Assembly (NCBI RefSeq): GCF_012849095.1
Contig: NZ_CP051680.1
Coordinates: 7,126,001 to 7,190,000 of the forward strand
Reading direction: 5' to 3'
DNA length: 64,000 nucleotides
Source of the DNA: Cohnella herbarum
GTDB lineage: Bacteria; Bacillota; Bacilli; Paenibacillales; Paenibacillaceae
Each line of letters begins with the position of its first letter. Within the stretch, counting starts at the first letter, position 1. The translations under genes and the position numbers were made by a program. The notes beneath the pieces were generated by a model that did no database searches, was not told the DNA's origin, and saw only the letters and a program-made list of their open reading frames with translations. Below are positions 42,451 through 51,358 of this stretch, piece by piece.

Positions 42451-43571
42451 AAGCTATCGTGATCGATGACGAGCCTTTGGCGGTCGACAGCATGGTTCGG
42501 ATACTGCAGCGCTATCAAGTCGAGGTGGTCGGAGCTTTCGTGGATCCGAGAGAAGCTCTTAAGCAACAGGAACATTTACGCGCGGACGTCGCCTTCGTGG
42601 ACATTGAAATGCCGGAATGGAACGGCTTGGAGCTGGCTTCCCGTCTTCAGTCCGCCAATCCGGAGCTGCATATCGTGTTCGTGACCGCTTACGAGCAATA
42701 CGCGATCGATGCTTTCGAGCTCGCGGCCGTCGATTATTTGTTGAAGCCGATTCAATTGAAAAGGCTGGACGTCACCTTGAAGCGGCTCGCGGCGATGCGC
42801 CCGGGCGGAAGCGAACCGCGCGAGGACGGTTTAGCGATGCTCTGTCTGCTGCACCATTTAAGCTTTCAAGACGCCCGGGGAGGGGCGATGGAAATTCCTT
42901 GGAGAACGACGAAAGCCAAGGAATTGTTCGCTTTCATGATCCATCTGGCAGATAAGACGCCGAACAAGGACGAACTGCTGGACCGGATTTGGCCGGAAGG
43001 GGATCTGGATAAATCCGTTACGTATTTGCATACGGCCATCTATCAAATCCGCCAGGCGTTTAAGACCGCCAACATTCCTCTAAAAATCGAATATAAGGAA
43101 GGTCGCTATCGGTTAGATCTTCCCGCGAACGTTCAAGTCGACGCAAGAGCGTGGGAGAATGCGGTTAAGGCGGCGGCCGAGGAGAACCAACCGGAAAAAA
43201 TGGTTCAGTTGCTGGTCAAAGAATATCGCGGAGATTATTTGGAGACGGAAGACTTCCATTGGGCGGCGAACGAGAGAGAGCGCTTGAGGGCATTATGGCT
43301 GGAACACGCTCTGAAGAACGCAAGCCAATTGGAAGCGGCGGGTTCTTCCGGAGACGCCATTTCCTTGTTTCAACAAATTCAAGTGCGGTTTCCGGAAATC
43401 GAAGAAAGCTATTTCGGTTTGATGAGACTATACGACAAGCTTGGCAATACCTCCGAAGTTAATCATCAATACGAGTTGCTGACGGACATGTTAAACGAGG
43501 ATTTCGGAGTGCGTCCGTCGGGCATCGTGACGGAATGGTTCGAAAGCCGCAACGATCGGATGCCATCATAA
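42447..43571 (+). CDS. response regulator with winged helix and BTAD domain (SARP-like)
   Basis: 374 residues; TTG start after AAGGAGG inside the kinase stop. Receiver (1-120): AIVIDDEPLAVDSM, Asp in VAFVDIEMPEWNG, Lys in YLLKPIQ. A winged helix (about 145-225, TTKAKELFAFMIHLADKTPNKDELLDRIWPE in part) and a bacterial transcriptional activation domain of TPR-like helices follow (DFHWAANERERLRALWLEH to the end). This order is that of SAPR/SARP-type response regulators paired in Paenibacillus with DISM kinases. It should receive phosphate from the LytS-type core of the fused kinase. Confidence 0.88.
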   Translation: MKAIVIDDEPLAVDSMVRILQRYQVEVVGAFVDPREALKQQEHLRADVAFVDIEMPEWNGLELASRLQSANPELHIVFVTAYEQYAIDAFELAAVDYLLKPIQLKRLDVTLKRLAAMRPGGSEPREDGLAMLCLLHHLSFQDARGGAMEIPWRTTKAKELFAFMIHLADKTPNKDELLDRIWPEGDLDKSVTYLHTAIYQIRQAFKTANIPLKIEYKEGRYRLDLPANVQVDARAWENAVKAAAEENQPEKMVQLLVKEYRGDYLETEDFHWAANERERLRALWLEHALKNASQLEAAGSSGDAISLFQQIQVRFPEIEESYFGLMRLYDKLGNTSEVNHQYELLTDMLNEDFGVRPSGIVTEWFESRNDRMPS

Positions 43572-43745
43572 GCGGATTTGTTCAGAATTTGTTGAGTCCT
43601 GTCGGGTATGATCATAACAAAGGTTACGATCAACTATCGGAAAGTATAAAATTCAATGACTTTATACTCATCCGATCGCTCGATACAAACGCGTACCGCC
43701 GTCTCGAAGAGGGCGACGTCGTTTTACTTGGGGAGGTAGGCTCAA

Positions 43746-44108
43746 TTGGCAAAAATCATGGTAGTAGACGATGCGGCGTTCTTGCGCGCAATGCTTAAAG
43801 ATATATTGGTGAAGGCAGGTCACGAGGTCATCTTCGAAGCCGCGAACGGTCAAGAGGCCGTGGATAGGTATAAGGCGGTTCGGCCCGATCTCGTAACGAT
43901 GGATATTACGATGCCCGTGATGGAGGGCGTCGAAGCCGTTAAAGAAATACGAAAGCTCGACCCTACGGCCAGCATCGTGATGTGCTCCGCAATGGGGCAA
44001 CGAAATCTCATTATCGAAGCCATCCAGAGCGGGGCCAAGGACTTTATCGTCAAGCCGTTCCAAGCGAATCGGGTTGTCGAAGCGGTGAATAAAGCGATCG
44101 GTTACTAG
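43746..44108 (+). CDS. cheY: stand-alone CheY-like response regulator
   Basis: 120 residues, receiver only, TTG start after GGGAGG. IMVVDDAAFLRAMLKDIL, the Asp in LVTMDITMPVMEG, the Thr/Ser in IVMCSAMGQ and the Lys in FIVKPFQ match Bacillus CheY closely. No other chemotaxis gene is nearby; the kinase that drives it must be elsewhere, or it works with the fused kinase upstream. The 174-base gap before it holds no clear promoter. Confidence 0.85.
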   Translation: MAKIMVVDDAAFLRAMLKDILVKAGHEVIFEAANGQEAVDRYKAVRPDLVTMDITMPVMEGVEAVKEIRKLDPTASIVMCSAMGQRNLIIEAIQSGAKDFIVKPFQANRVVEAVNKAIGY

Positions 44109-44227
44109 GTCGCTCCGAGAAAATAGGCTTGGGAACTATAATTCCGGCCGACAATGGCCGATAGGTCATTCCATGACCGCTTTGCGAGCAACGCAGCAGA
44201 GCGGATTTTCGTATGCTCTCCGTTCCT

Positions 44228-45118
44228 CTAGGGATGTCCCATGAGCTTCCTGCGGAAGGCAAGCGGAGCGATCCCTTCTTTATTGGAGAAACAGAACGTG
44301 AAATAGGAGCCATGCTGGAAGCCGACTTCCTCCGCGATGCGTCCGACGGACCAATCCGTTTGGACGAGCAGCTTCTTGGCTTGCTCCAACCTATATTGAA
44401 GCAAATAATCCATCGGCGTCATTCCGTACACTTTCAACATGCATTTGGCCAAATAATTAGGATGATAGTTCAGTTCCTCCTGCAACGTTGCGTTGGTTAG
44501 CTTATTCGTGTAATTTTGCCGGATGAACAGTTCGATCTTCTCGGCTAAGTGAAATGCGGTACCGTCCGAAGTAGAAGCGAGTTCGCGGTCTAGATGTTGG
44601 ATGAAGAGTTGAAAGGCGGATTGCCGCTTCCAGTTGCGCAGCGATCGGGGCTCGTCTTCCAATTGGAAAAATTGATTTAAGATTTCAAGAGCCTTCGGCT
44701 TCAGCTTCACGTGTTTCGGGATGAATACCGAGCATACCTCGGTATGATTCAAATACGCGGTTTGCTTATGGCTGGCGATAAGCGCCGACTGGTTTTCCAA
44801 ACATTTGTTCATCCCGCCGCATTCATCCCAAGCCCCGAAAGTATGGAAATGAATCCAGATGATCTCCGTTTCTTCGGTGCACGGCTCGGTCCCGTAATGA
44901 TTGGCATCGGGCCGCAGGATGAAGGCTTCTCCCGGTTCGATCGTCCATTCGGTCGAGCCTTCTCCCAGATTCAATCTCCCCTTCGTAACGACGACTAAAT
45001 CGAACACTCCGATATGATTCCGACTGACATGGCGATCTCCGATCCGGTAGTAAGCACGGCCGCAATCGATGAAGTAAGGCACGGGCGGCGAGATGAAATG
45101 CAGGATAGGCGTACTCAA
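44228..45118 (-). CDS. AraC-family transcriptional regulator
   Basis: Start TTG 45118 (M-STPILHFISP), eight bases after AGGAGG; an upstream ATG would add an unrelated leader. The N-terminal cupin (GVFDLVVVTKGRLNLGEG, WTIEPGEAFILRPDANHYG) should bind a sugar. The C-terminal AraC domain (LQEELNYHPNYLAKCMLKVYGMTPMDYLLQYRLEQAKKLL in part; VGRIAEEVGFQHGSYFTFCF) is complete. Divergent from the GH127 gene, whose expression it most likely controls. Confidence 0.88.
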   Translation of the reverse strand: MSTPILHFISPPVPYFIDCGRAYYRIGDRHVSRNHIGVFDLVVVTKGRLNLGEGSTEWTIEPGEAFILRPDANHYGTEPCTEETEIIWIHFHTFGAWDECGGMNKCLENQSALIASHKQTAYLNHTEVCSVFIPKHVKLKPKALEILNQFFQLEDEPRSLRNWKRQSAFQLFIQHLDRELASTSDGTAFHLAEKIELFIRQNYTNKLTNATLQEELNYHPNYLAKCMLKVYGMTPMDYLLQYRLEQAKKLLVQTDWSVGRIAEEVGFQHGSYFTFCFSNKEGIAPLAFRRKLMGHP

Positions 45119-45197
45119 ATTCGTTCCCTCCTGTTGGTTGTAATTTTTAAAAATGTGGTTGTAATTGAATATATAAATCCCATGATAACACATGTAT

Positions 45198-45219
45198 TAT
45201 ACTTAATATAGCGCTTACA
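45198..45219 (+). promoter_or_regulatory. -10 element and cre-like site before the GH127 gene
   Basis: TATACT at 45198-45203 is followed by ATATAGCGCTTACA at 45206-45219; read on the minus strand, TGTAAGCGCTATAT matches the CcpA cre consensus at 12 of 14 positions. It would sit over the start of transcription, a position that fits carbon catabolite repression. Confidence 0.5.
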
Positions 45220-45256
45220 TCTTAGGTGGGATTTATAAAATAAAGGGGCATATTTG

Positions 45257-47224
45257 ATGCGAAATTTATCCGACTCCACAGCCATTTCTCTTAAGCAGGT
45301 AATCATTCAGGATGATTTTTGGTCCCCCTATATTTCATTAGTCCGCGACGTAGTCGTTCCTTATCAATGGGAGGCGCTTAACGACAGGATCGAGGGGACG
45401 GAGCCGAGCCGAGCGATTCGGAATTTCAAAATCGCGGCGGGTTTGGAGCAGGGCGAGTTTTACGGAATGGTGTTCCAAGACAGCGATGTATCGAAATGGC
45501 TTGAAGCCGTCGGATATTTGTTAGCCCTTCAACCGGACCGAGAACTGGAGAACATCGCCGATGAGGTTATCGAAATTATAGCCAAAGCGCAGCATGAGGA
45601 CGGTTACCTGAACACGTACTTCACGCTTAAGGAGCCGGACGGCAGATGGACGAATCTTGCGGAATGCCACGAGTTATATTGCGCCGGGCATTTAATAGAA
45701 GCCGCCGTCGCATACAGCTCGGCGACGGGGAAGAGGCTTCTTCTGGACGTAGCATGCAAGCTTGCCGATTGCATCGACGAAGCCTTCGGTCCGGAGGAAG
45801 GCAAAATCAAGGGTTACGATGGACATCAGGAAATCGAACTGGCTCTTATGAAGTTATATCGCGCGACCGGTCAAGACAAGTATTTGCGGCTGGCCAAGTT
45901 TTTCTTGGACGAGAGAGGGAAGCTTCCGCACTTCTACGACGAAGAATACGATCGGCGCGACGGAGCGACCCACTTCAAGAGCTTGCGAATGTCCAAAGAC
46001 AAATCATACAGTCAAGCGCATCTTCCGGTTAGGCTGCAACAGACGGCGGAAGGCCATGCGGTCAGGGTCGTCTACATGCTCTCGGGAATGGCGGACGTCG
46101 CGGCCGTGACGGGAGACGAAAGTTTACTGCAAGCCTGCCGTACGCTCTGGCATAACATCGTGTCCAAGCGAATGTATATTACGGGCGCGATCGGTTCCAT
46201 GGCTCACGGCGAATCTTTTACTCTCGATTACGATCTGCCAAGCGATACCGCTTACGCGGAAACGTGCGCTTCGATCGGATTGATCTTTTTCGCGCAACGA
46301 ATGCTTCGAATCCGACCGATAAGCGAATACGCAGACATCATGGAACGCGCTCTGTACAATACGGTCATCGGAGGGATGTCGCGCGACGGAAAGCATTTCT
46401 TCTACGTGAATCCGCTCGAGGTTTGGCCTGAAGGCAATGCGAAAAACAAAAATTTCGAGCATGTGAAGGCAGAGCGTCAGAGATGGTTCGGTTGCGCATG
46501 CTGCCCGCCTAACATCGCGAGATTGATTGCATCGTTAGGTTCCTATATTTATTCGGTCAAAGAGAATACGGCATACGTGCATCTCTATATCGGAAGCCAA
46601 GTCCAATTCGAACTTGCGGATCGGAAAATTCAATTGGTGCAGCATTCGGAGTTACCTTGGGAAGGGAATATCCGATTCGAGGTTTTGCCGCAGCAAGCCG
46701 CCAGGTTTACGCTGGCGCTGCGAATTCCGGAATGGAGCAAGGTACCCGAGATTTCCGTTAACGGTCAGTGGATCGAAATCTCCGACGAGCAACGGAAAGA
46801 CGGCTACGTTCATCTCGACAGGGAATGGTTGCCGGGAGACATTGTCCATCTCGTTCTTCCGATGACCACCCGTTTCATGAAGGGTAATCCTCTTATTCGC
46901 GAGACGATCGGGAAAGTATCCCTGCAGAGAGGCCCGATGGTTTACTGCTTAGAAGAAGCGGATAACGGTCCTCATCTGCATCGAATGATTATCGAGCCTG
47001 ACGGCCAATCGCAGTCAAGCTTTGATGATAGCCTTCTCGGCGGGCTGCAGACGATTTCGGTCCCCGCATATCGAATACGGGACGAAGGCTGGAAGGATAA
47101 GCTCTATCAAGCAAACGTCGATGTTCGGCTTGAGCCCGCGACGGCTCGGTTCATTCCCTACTTTGCATGGGCTAACAGGGGCGCGGGGGAAATGAGAGTA
47201 TGGATTTCCGAGAAATGGCACTAA
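45257..47224 (+). CDS. GH127 beta-L-arabinofuranosidase
   Basis: 655 residues from ATG 45257. Cysteine-zinc glycosidase fold: E335-x-C337 (AETCAS) and C415-C416 (GCACCPPN) are the four zinc ligands, with C415 the nucleophile, and E319 (AHGES) the acid/base; these line up with E338, C340, C417, C418 and E322 of Bifidobacterium HypBA1. The N-terminal all-helical barrel (VIIQDDFWSPYISLVRDVVVPYQWEALND in part) and C-terminal beta-domains are present. No signal peptide, so it trims imported arabinosides. Next to a binding-protein-dependent importer and a divergent AraC regulator. Confidence 0.92.
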   Translation: MRNLSDSTAISLKQVIIQDDFWSPYISLVRDVVVPYQWEALNDRIEGTEPSRAIRNFKIAAGLEQGEFYGMVFQDSDVSKWLEAVGYLLALQPDRELENIADEVIEIIAKAQHEDGYLNTYFTLKEPDGRWTNLAECHELYCAGHLIEAAVAYSSATGKRLLLDVACKLADCIDEAFGPEEGKIKGYDGHQEIELALMKLYRATGQDKYLRLAKFFLDERGKLPHFYDEEYDRRDGATHFKSLRMSKDKSYSQAHLPVRLQQTAEGHAVRVVYMLSGMADVAAVTGDESLLQACRTLWHNIVSKRMYITGAIGSMAHGESFTLDYDLPSDTAYAETCASIGLIFFAQRMLRIRPISEYADIMERALYNTVIGGMSRDGKHFFYVNPLEVWPEGNAKNKNFEHVKAERQRWFGCACCPPNIARLIASLGSYIYSVKENTAYVHLYIGSQVQFELADRKIQLVQHSELPWEGNIRFEVLPQQAARFTLALRIPEWSKVPEISVNGQWIEISDEQRKDGYVHLDREWLPGDIVHLVLPMTTRFMKGNPLIRETIGKVSLQRGPMVYCLEEADNGPHLHRMIIEPDGQSQSSFDDSLLGGLQTISVPAYRIRDEGWKDKLYQANVDVRLEPATARFIPYFAWANRGAGEMRVWISEKWH

Positions 47225-47387
47225 TCCTGTTTTGGTGAAAGAGTACGATTCCGACTCTGGTCAGGGAGGGAAGGGCATGGAGCAATCGTTCCTCGGAATA
47301 ACCGCCTTATAGACAGATGAAATATTCCCCGCCGACGCGGGAGGAATTCAGGAAAGACAACGAAATTTATATGATGGAGGGGTTAAT

Positions 47388-48812
47388 GTGAAGGCAATGA
47401 AGAAAGGATTCATGATTAGCGTAGCTATGATCTTGATCTTGGCCTTGATCGTGGGATGCAGCTCCAAAAATAACGAAAATACAAACGCATCGCCATCGGG
47501 AGAAGGGGCTTCGAAATCGCCGGAGAGTTCGCCGGCGCAAGAGCCTTCCAAGACCGAGAAAGTCAAAATTATCTACTCGATGTGGGGAAGCGCGGAAGAA
47601 GGAAGCAAAACCCAGGAAGTGGCCGACAAGTTTAATGCTTCCCAAGAAAACATCGAAGTAGAAGTGCAAGCGATTCCTTGGGAAAACTACATGACCAAGT
47701 TGAATACGATGGCAACGGCAGGTCAATTGCCGGATACGGGGATGATGCGGGAGGATGGCGTCATCCAGTGGTCCTCCGAAGGCATGCTGAACGATGTAAG
47801 CGCCATGTACGAAGGAAGCGACAGCAAACCGCTGGATAGCCTGGCTTACAAACATCAAGGCAAAACCGTAGCCTATGCCTCCGCGAACGAAATCCTCCTT
47901 CTTTATTACAACAAAGACATGTTCGACAAAGCGAGCGTGCCTTATCCTCCGAACGCGTTGGATAAAGCATGGACATGGGACGAATTCGTAGCAACGGCCA
48001 AGAAGCTGACGATCGACAAGAATGGCAAACATCCTGACGAGGATGGCTTTGATTCGCAGAGCATCGTTCAGTACGGCGCATCCGTCGAAAATCTGCCGTG
48101 GCAGTTAGAAACTTGGGCGCTCAGCAATGGCGGCGGTTTCTATAACGCCGACGGGACAGAAGTGAAAATCGGGGATGACGCCAGCACCGAAGCGATTCAG
48201 AAAGTCGCGGATCTGTATTTGAAAGATCATGTTGCCCCGTTGTCCGTCGGACAAACCGACGACGGCATTCAGCGCACCATTATTGCGGGAACGGTCGCCA
48301 TGGCCACGAACGGCCAGTGGAACGTAGGAACAAGCTTGAATGCCGCCAAAGCGGAAGGGTTGAATTATGGCGTAGCCGTATTGCCTTACATGAAGGAAAA
48401 GGTTACCCTCAATACGGGCGGCGCTAATGTCGTATTCTCCCAGACTAAACATCCGAAAGAAGCGATGGAATGGCTCAAGTGGTACGGTTCGGAAGAAAAC
48501 AACTGGGGACTCATTGAATCGGGAATCTGGATGCCGGTGCTGGAAAAGTGGTATAAGGATGAAACTCTCACCCATAAATGGGTCGACAATCCGAACTTCC
48601 CTCCGTACGAGGAATATAAATCCGCGGTAGTCGATTATGCGCAATCCTCGGCAGCGAGACCGGCTTCCTGGTTCTTTACGAATTATACGACGGAATTCAA
48701 CACCTTGCTCGGATCGACTCTGGGGGATGTGTGGACCGGAAAGACGACCGCCAAGGAAGCCATTTCCAAAAATCTCGAAGCTTTGAAAGCAGCCAATAAA
48801 GGCGAAAAATAA
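47388..48812 (+). CDS. sugar-binding lipoprotein of ABC importer (CUT1)
   Basis: GTG start after GGAGGGG. The signal peptide ends in LIVGC (lipobox), then an Asn/Ser/Pro linker. 474 residues of family-1 binding protein: YSMWGSAEEGSKTQEVADKFNASQENIEVEVQAIPW in part, YYNKDMFDKASVPYPP and TWDEFVATAKKLT. It should capture arabino- or rhamno-oligosaccharides judging by the flanking GH127 and GH78 genes. A 13-bp hairpin without a T-tract separates it from the permease genes. Confidence 0.9.
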   Translation: MKAMKKGFMISVAMILILALIVGCSSKNNENTNASPSGEGASKSPESSPAQEPSKTEKVKIIYSMWGSAEEGSKTQEVADKFNASQENIEVEVQAIPWENYMTKLNTMATAGQLPDTGMMREDGVIQWSSEGMLNDVSAMYEGSDSKPLDSLAYKHQGKTVAYASANEILLLYYNKDMFDKASVPYPPNALDKAWTWDEFVATAKKLTIDKNGKHPDEDGFDSQSIVQYGASVENLPWQLETWALSNGGGFYNADGTEVKIGDDASTEAIQKVADLYLKDHVAPLSVGQTDDGIQRTIIAGTVAMATNGQWNVGTSLNAAKAEGLNYGVAVLPYMKEKVTLNTGGANVVFSQTKHPKEAMEWLKWYGSEENNWGLIESGIWMPVLEKWYKDETLTHKWVDNPNFPPYEEYKSAVVDYAQSSAARPASWFFTNYTTEFNTLLGSTLGDVWTGKTTAKEAISKNLEALKAANKGEK

Positions 48813-48820
48813 CGAATAAG

Positions 48821-48860
48821 AAGGATGACCGCCAAGATCGCGCAAGTGGCGGTCGTCCTT
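48821..48860 (+). other. intercistronic hairpin without T-tract
   Basis: AAGGATGACCGCC and GGCGGTCGTCCTT pair (one G-U) across a 14-base loop between binding protein and first permease. CGTACATGAGG follows, so it is not a full terminator. Confidence 0.75.
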
Positions 48861-48884
48861 CGTACATGAGGTGGGGAGCGAGAA

Positions 48885-49808
48885 ATGGAAACCTTTAATC
48901 AACCGCCGCAACGTCGTTCCCGCATTCATTCAAGCGAGGCAAGGGTTGCTTATATATGCTTGATTCCGGCATTCCTCGGACTGATTTTCCTGACCTATCT
49001 CCCTCTTCTGGGAGTGCTGGGAATCAGCATGACGAATTGGACAGGGTTAGCAAATCCCGAATTTATCGGCCTCAATAATTATATCAAGATCTTTACTACC
49101 GATCCTTATATCAAAGATTCGATTATCGCGACGATCTACTTCGCCGTTTTATCCGTAGCCGGAAGCATGGTTTATTCGCTTTTCATCGCTATGCTGTTGA
49201 ATCGTAAAATTCCGGCAAGAGGTTTTTTTAGAGCCGTATTTTATGTGCCGTATGTTTTGCCGGCCGTTGCCATATACGTAGGGTGGTCCTGGCTGTACGA
49301 GGCGAACTTTGGATTTTTCAATTATCTCCTCTCCGAGATGGGGTTGGATAAAGTTCTCTTTATTGCGGATTCCAATTACGTGGTCCCCTCTCTATCCTTG
49401 ATTGCGGTCTGGCTGTCCGGGAACTTGATCGTTATTTTTTTGGCCGGGCTTCAGAACGTTCCGAGAGTCTATCATGAAGCGGCTGAAATGGACGGCGCGA
49501 ATGGCTGGAAACGCTTCAGGCATATTACCTTGCCCAGTATCTCGCCGATCATCTTCTACAACTTGTTGATGAGCCTGATCGCTAATCTCCAAGTCATTAC
49601 GCCGGCCCTTGCTCTAACGAACGGAGGTCCGGGCAATTCTTCCCGATTCATGACTTATCTGATGTACGATCAGGCTTTCGTCAATTACAAGCTGGGTTAT
49701 GCCTGCGCGACGACCTTTATCATTTTCGCCATCCTTGCCGCCTTTACCGCCGTGCTGTTCAAGACGTCGAACCGGTGGATCTTTTCCGAAGGGGGCGACG
49801 ACAAATGA
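48885..49808 (+). CDS. ABC sugar permease, MalF/UgpA type
   Basis: 307 residues with six membrane helices and the EAA loop VYHEAAEMDGANGWKRFRHITLPSISPII. The N-terminal YICLIPAFLGLIFLTYLPLLGVLGISMTNW and the NGGPGNSSRFMTYLMYDQAF motif are typical of UgpA/LacF relatives. Co-transcribed with its binding protein and partner permease, whose ATG overlaps its TGA. The ATPase must be encoded elsewhere. Confidence 0.92.
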   Translation: METFNQPPQRRSRIHSSEARVAYICLIPAFLGLIFLTYLPLLGVLGISMTNWTGLANPEFIGLNNYIKIFTTDPYIKDSIIATIYFAVLSVAGSMVYSLFIAMLLNRKIPARGFFRAVFYVPYVLPAVAIYVGWSWLYEANFGFFNYLLSEMGLDKVLFIADSNYVVPSLSLIAVWLSGNLIVIFLAGLQNVPRVYHEAAEMDGANGWKRFRHITLPSISPIIFYNLLMSLIANLQVITPALALTNGGPGNSSRFMTYLMYDQAFVNYKLGYACATTFIIFAILAAFTAVLFKTSNRWIFSEGGDDK

Positions 49809-50674
49809 GCGAAGCCGTATATGGCAGACTAAAGAGCAAAAAACGCAATGATCGAATGATGAACGTCCTAACGCTTGTCGTTGTCGTATTCTGCGCCGTT
49901 CTCGTACTCTTTCCGATTTGGTGGATATTCCGTACGTCGCTGATGACGAATGCCGAGATTTACAGATTTCCGCCTTCGCTCCTACCGAATAATTGGCTGT
50001 TTTCCAACTATGAAAAAACTTTGGAAATATTCAAATTTTGGAAATATTTGTGGAATACGATGGTCATTATCGTTCCTTCCTGTTTGGCGGGAACGTTTAC
50101 GGCCACCTTGTGCGGATATGCCTTTGCGAGGTTGCGGTTTCGGGGCAAAAGTTTGATCTGGGCGCTTTGCATCGGTTCGATGCTTTTACCTACCATGGTT
50201 ACGCTCATTCCGCTGTACATTGGGTGGACGCGGGGTCTGGGGCTTCATGATAGCTATCTGCCTTTGATTTTGCCTTATTTCTGCGGGGGCGGCGCCTTCA
50301 ATATCTTTTTGATCCGACAGTTTATTCTCTCCATACCGAGAGAACTCGACCAAGCGGCAACGATCGACGGCGCCGGATACTTCCGCATCTTGTTCAGCAT
50401 TATTATCCCGGCGATCAAGCCGGCCATGATTGTCGTCGCGTTGTTTATTTTCATCGGCCTATGGAACGATTTGCTCCAACAGATGATTTACATTAATTCG
50501 AGCGATAAATATACCATTGCGTTGGGGCTTACCAATTTCAGAGGTCAATTAAAGTCGGACTGGTCTCTGACGATGGCAGCCACGTGTCTGTCCTTTGCTC
50601 CGGGCGTGATTTTCTACCTGGTCGGTCAAAAGTATTTCGTAGAGGGAATCACGATGACCGGAATAAAAAGTTAG
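49805..50674 (+). CDS. ABC sugar permease, MalG/UgpE type
   Basis: ATG 49805 overlaps the upstream stop by four bases. About 289 residues, six helices, EAA loop PRELDQAATIDGAGYFRILFSIIIPAIKPA. The C-terminal GQKYFVEGITMTGIKS is the usual end of this group. Last gene of the importer operon; a terminator follows. Confidence 0.92.
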   Translation: MSEAVYGRLKSKKRNDRMMNVLTLVVVVFCAVLVLFPIWWIFRTSLMTNAEIYRFPPSLLPNNWLFSNYEKTLEIFKFWKYLWNTMVIIVPSCLAGTFTATLCGYAFARLRFRGKSLIWALCIGSMLLPTMVTLIPLYIGWTRGLGLHDSYLPLILPYFCGGGAFNIFLIRQFILSIPRELDQAATIDGAGYFRILFSIIIPAIKPAMIVVALFIFIGLWNDLLQQMIYINSSDKYTIALGLTNFRGQLKSDWSLTMAATCLSFAPGVIFYLVGQKYFVEGITMTGIKS

Positions 50675-50705
50675 GCGGAGGATGGCGTGCCGGCAAGTTA
50701 TGTCC

Positions 50706-50747
50706 ATGTCGATCAGGGATAATCTTATCCCGGATCGGCTTTTTTTG
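50706..50747 (+). terminator. terminator of the sugar importer operon
   Basis: GATCaGGGATAA-TC-TTATCCCgGATC stem followed by seven T. Confidence 0.9.
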
Positions 50748-51008
50748 TTGTATAGGAAGTAGAATTTTGTTTGATTCTTCAATATTTAGCTCCTGAGCAA
50801 AGTACACATATTCATTTATATAGACGAGTACTAAAAAATCCATATTTTTTTAACTCAAAGCTTGTCGATACTTTCTATTGGTCTATCAGTTATTTCGTCA
50901 ATAAAGCCTTTTAACAGCAGCGCTTAAAGATTTCCCGGAATGTTATCTATCGCCTATCTATGCTTAATAAAAATACATACTCGATTCTCACAACACTCAA
51001 AATTTAAT

Positions 51009-51195
51009 TGTAAAATGTACATTTAGTTTCGTCCAAATTCCTCGTTTCCACCTTCTAAATGTAAAAAGTGCACCTAGATTGATTGATTTCGTCTGTGATC
51101 GAAATATTCACCTAATCTAGTTGTAGGTTTTACACTTAGTCATTTGAGAAAGAAAAATTCCCCCGAACTAGTTGTAGATTGTACACTTAAGTGTA
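51009..51195. repeat. tandem repeat family B, four diverged units of 51/62/51 bp
   Basis: A block of the form TGTAnAnTGTACACTTAG, preceded in later units by CTAGT, starts at 51009, 51060, 51122 and 51173. Intervals are 51, 62 and 51 bases. Linkers are less conserved than in family A. The last unit contains the palindrome TGTACACTTAAGTGTACA. Confidence 0.7.
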
Positions 51196-51358
51196 CAAGA
51201 TTTCCAGGTTTACTCTAAATTGCTGAGTCGCTTAATTCAAAAAACACTTTTAATTTTATGACTGATTTTGCATTCATTTATAGAGAACCCTTAATGCCGT
51301 CTATATAGTCACTCGTTATTGTGATTTTGTTACAAGTTTCGGAAAGTAAAAATTCGCG

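Larger units (their letters stand above)
50675..51358. other. 684-base AT-rich intergenic region
   Basis: Lies between convergent permease and AraC genes. It holds the operon terminator (50706-50747), then about 600 bases clearly richer in A+T than the surroundings without a credible gene, and inside it the four-unit repeat family B (51009-51195). The base composition suggests either old, decayed sequence or foreign DNA. Confidence 0.7.

Noticed and set aside
43535-43798. 87-codon frame between the SARP-like regulator and cheY
   Set aside because: Overlaps both genes in another frame and shows no family features; the gap reads as leader sequence.
47225-47387. Riboswitch in the leader of the sugar-binding protein gene
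   Set aside because: A small GC hairpin (about 47328-47348) is present, but no known aptamer consensus could be matched.
51311-51326. TGTGATTTTGTTACAA as a fourth Fnr site
   Set aside because: The right half site differs from TCACA at several bases and it lies just after a gene end, not in a promoter region.
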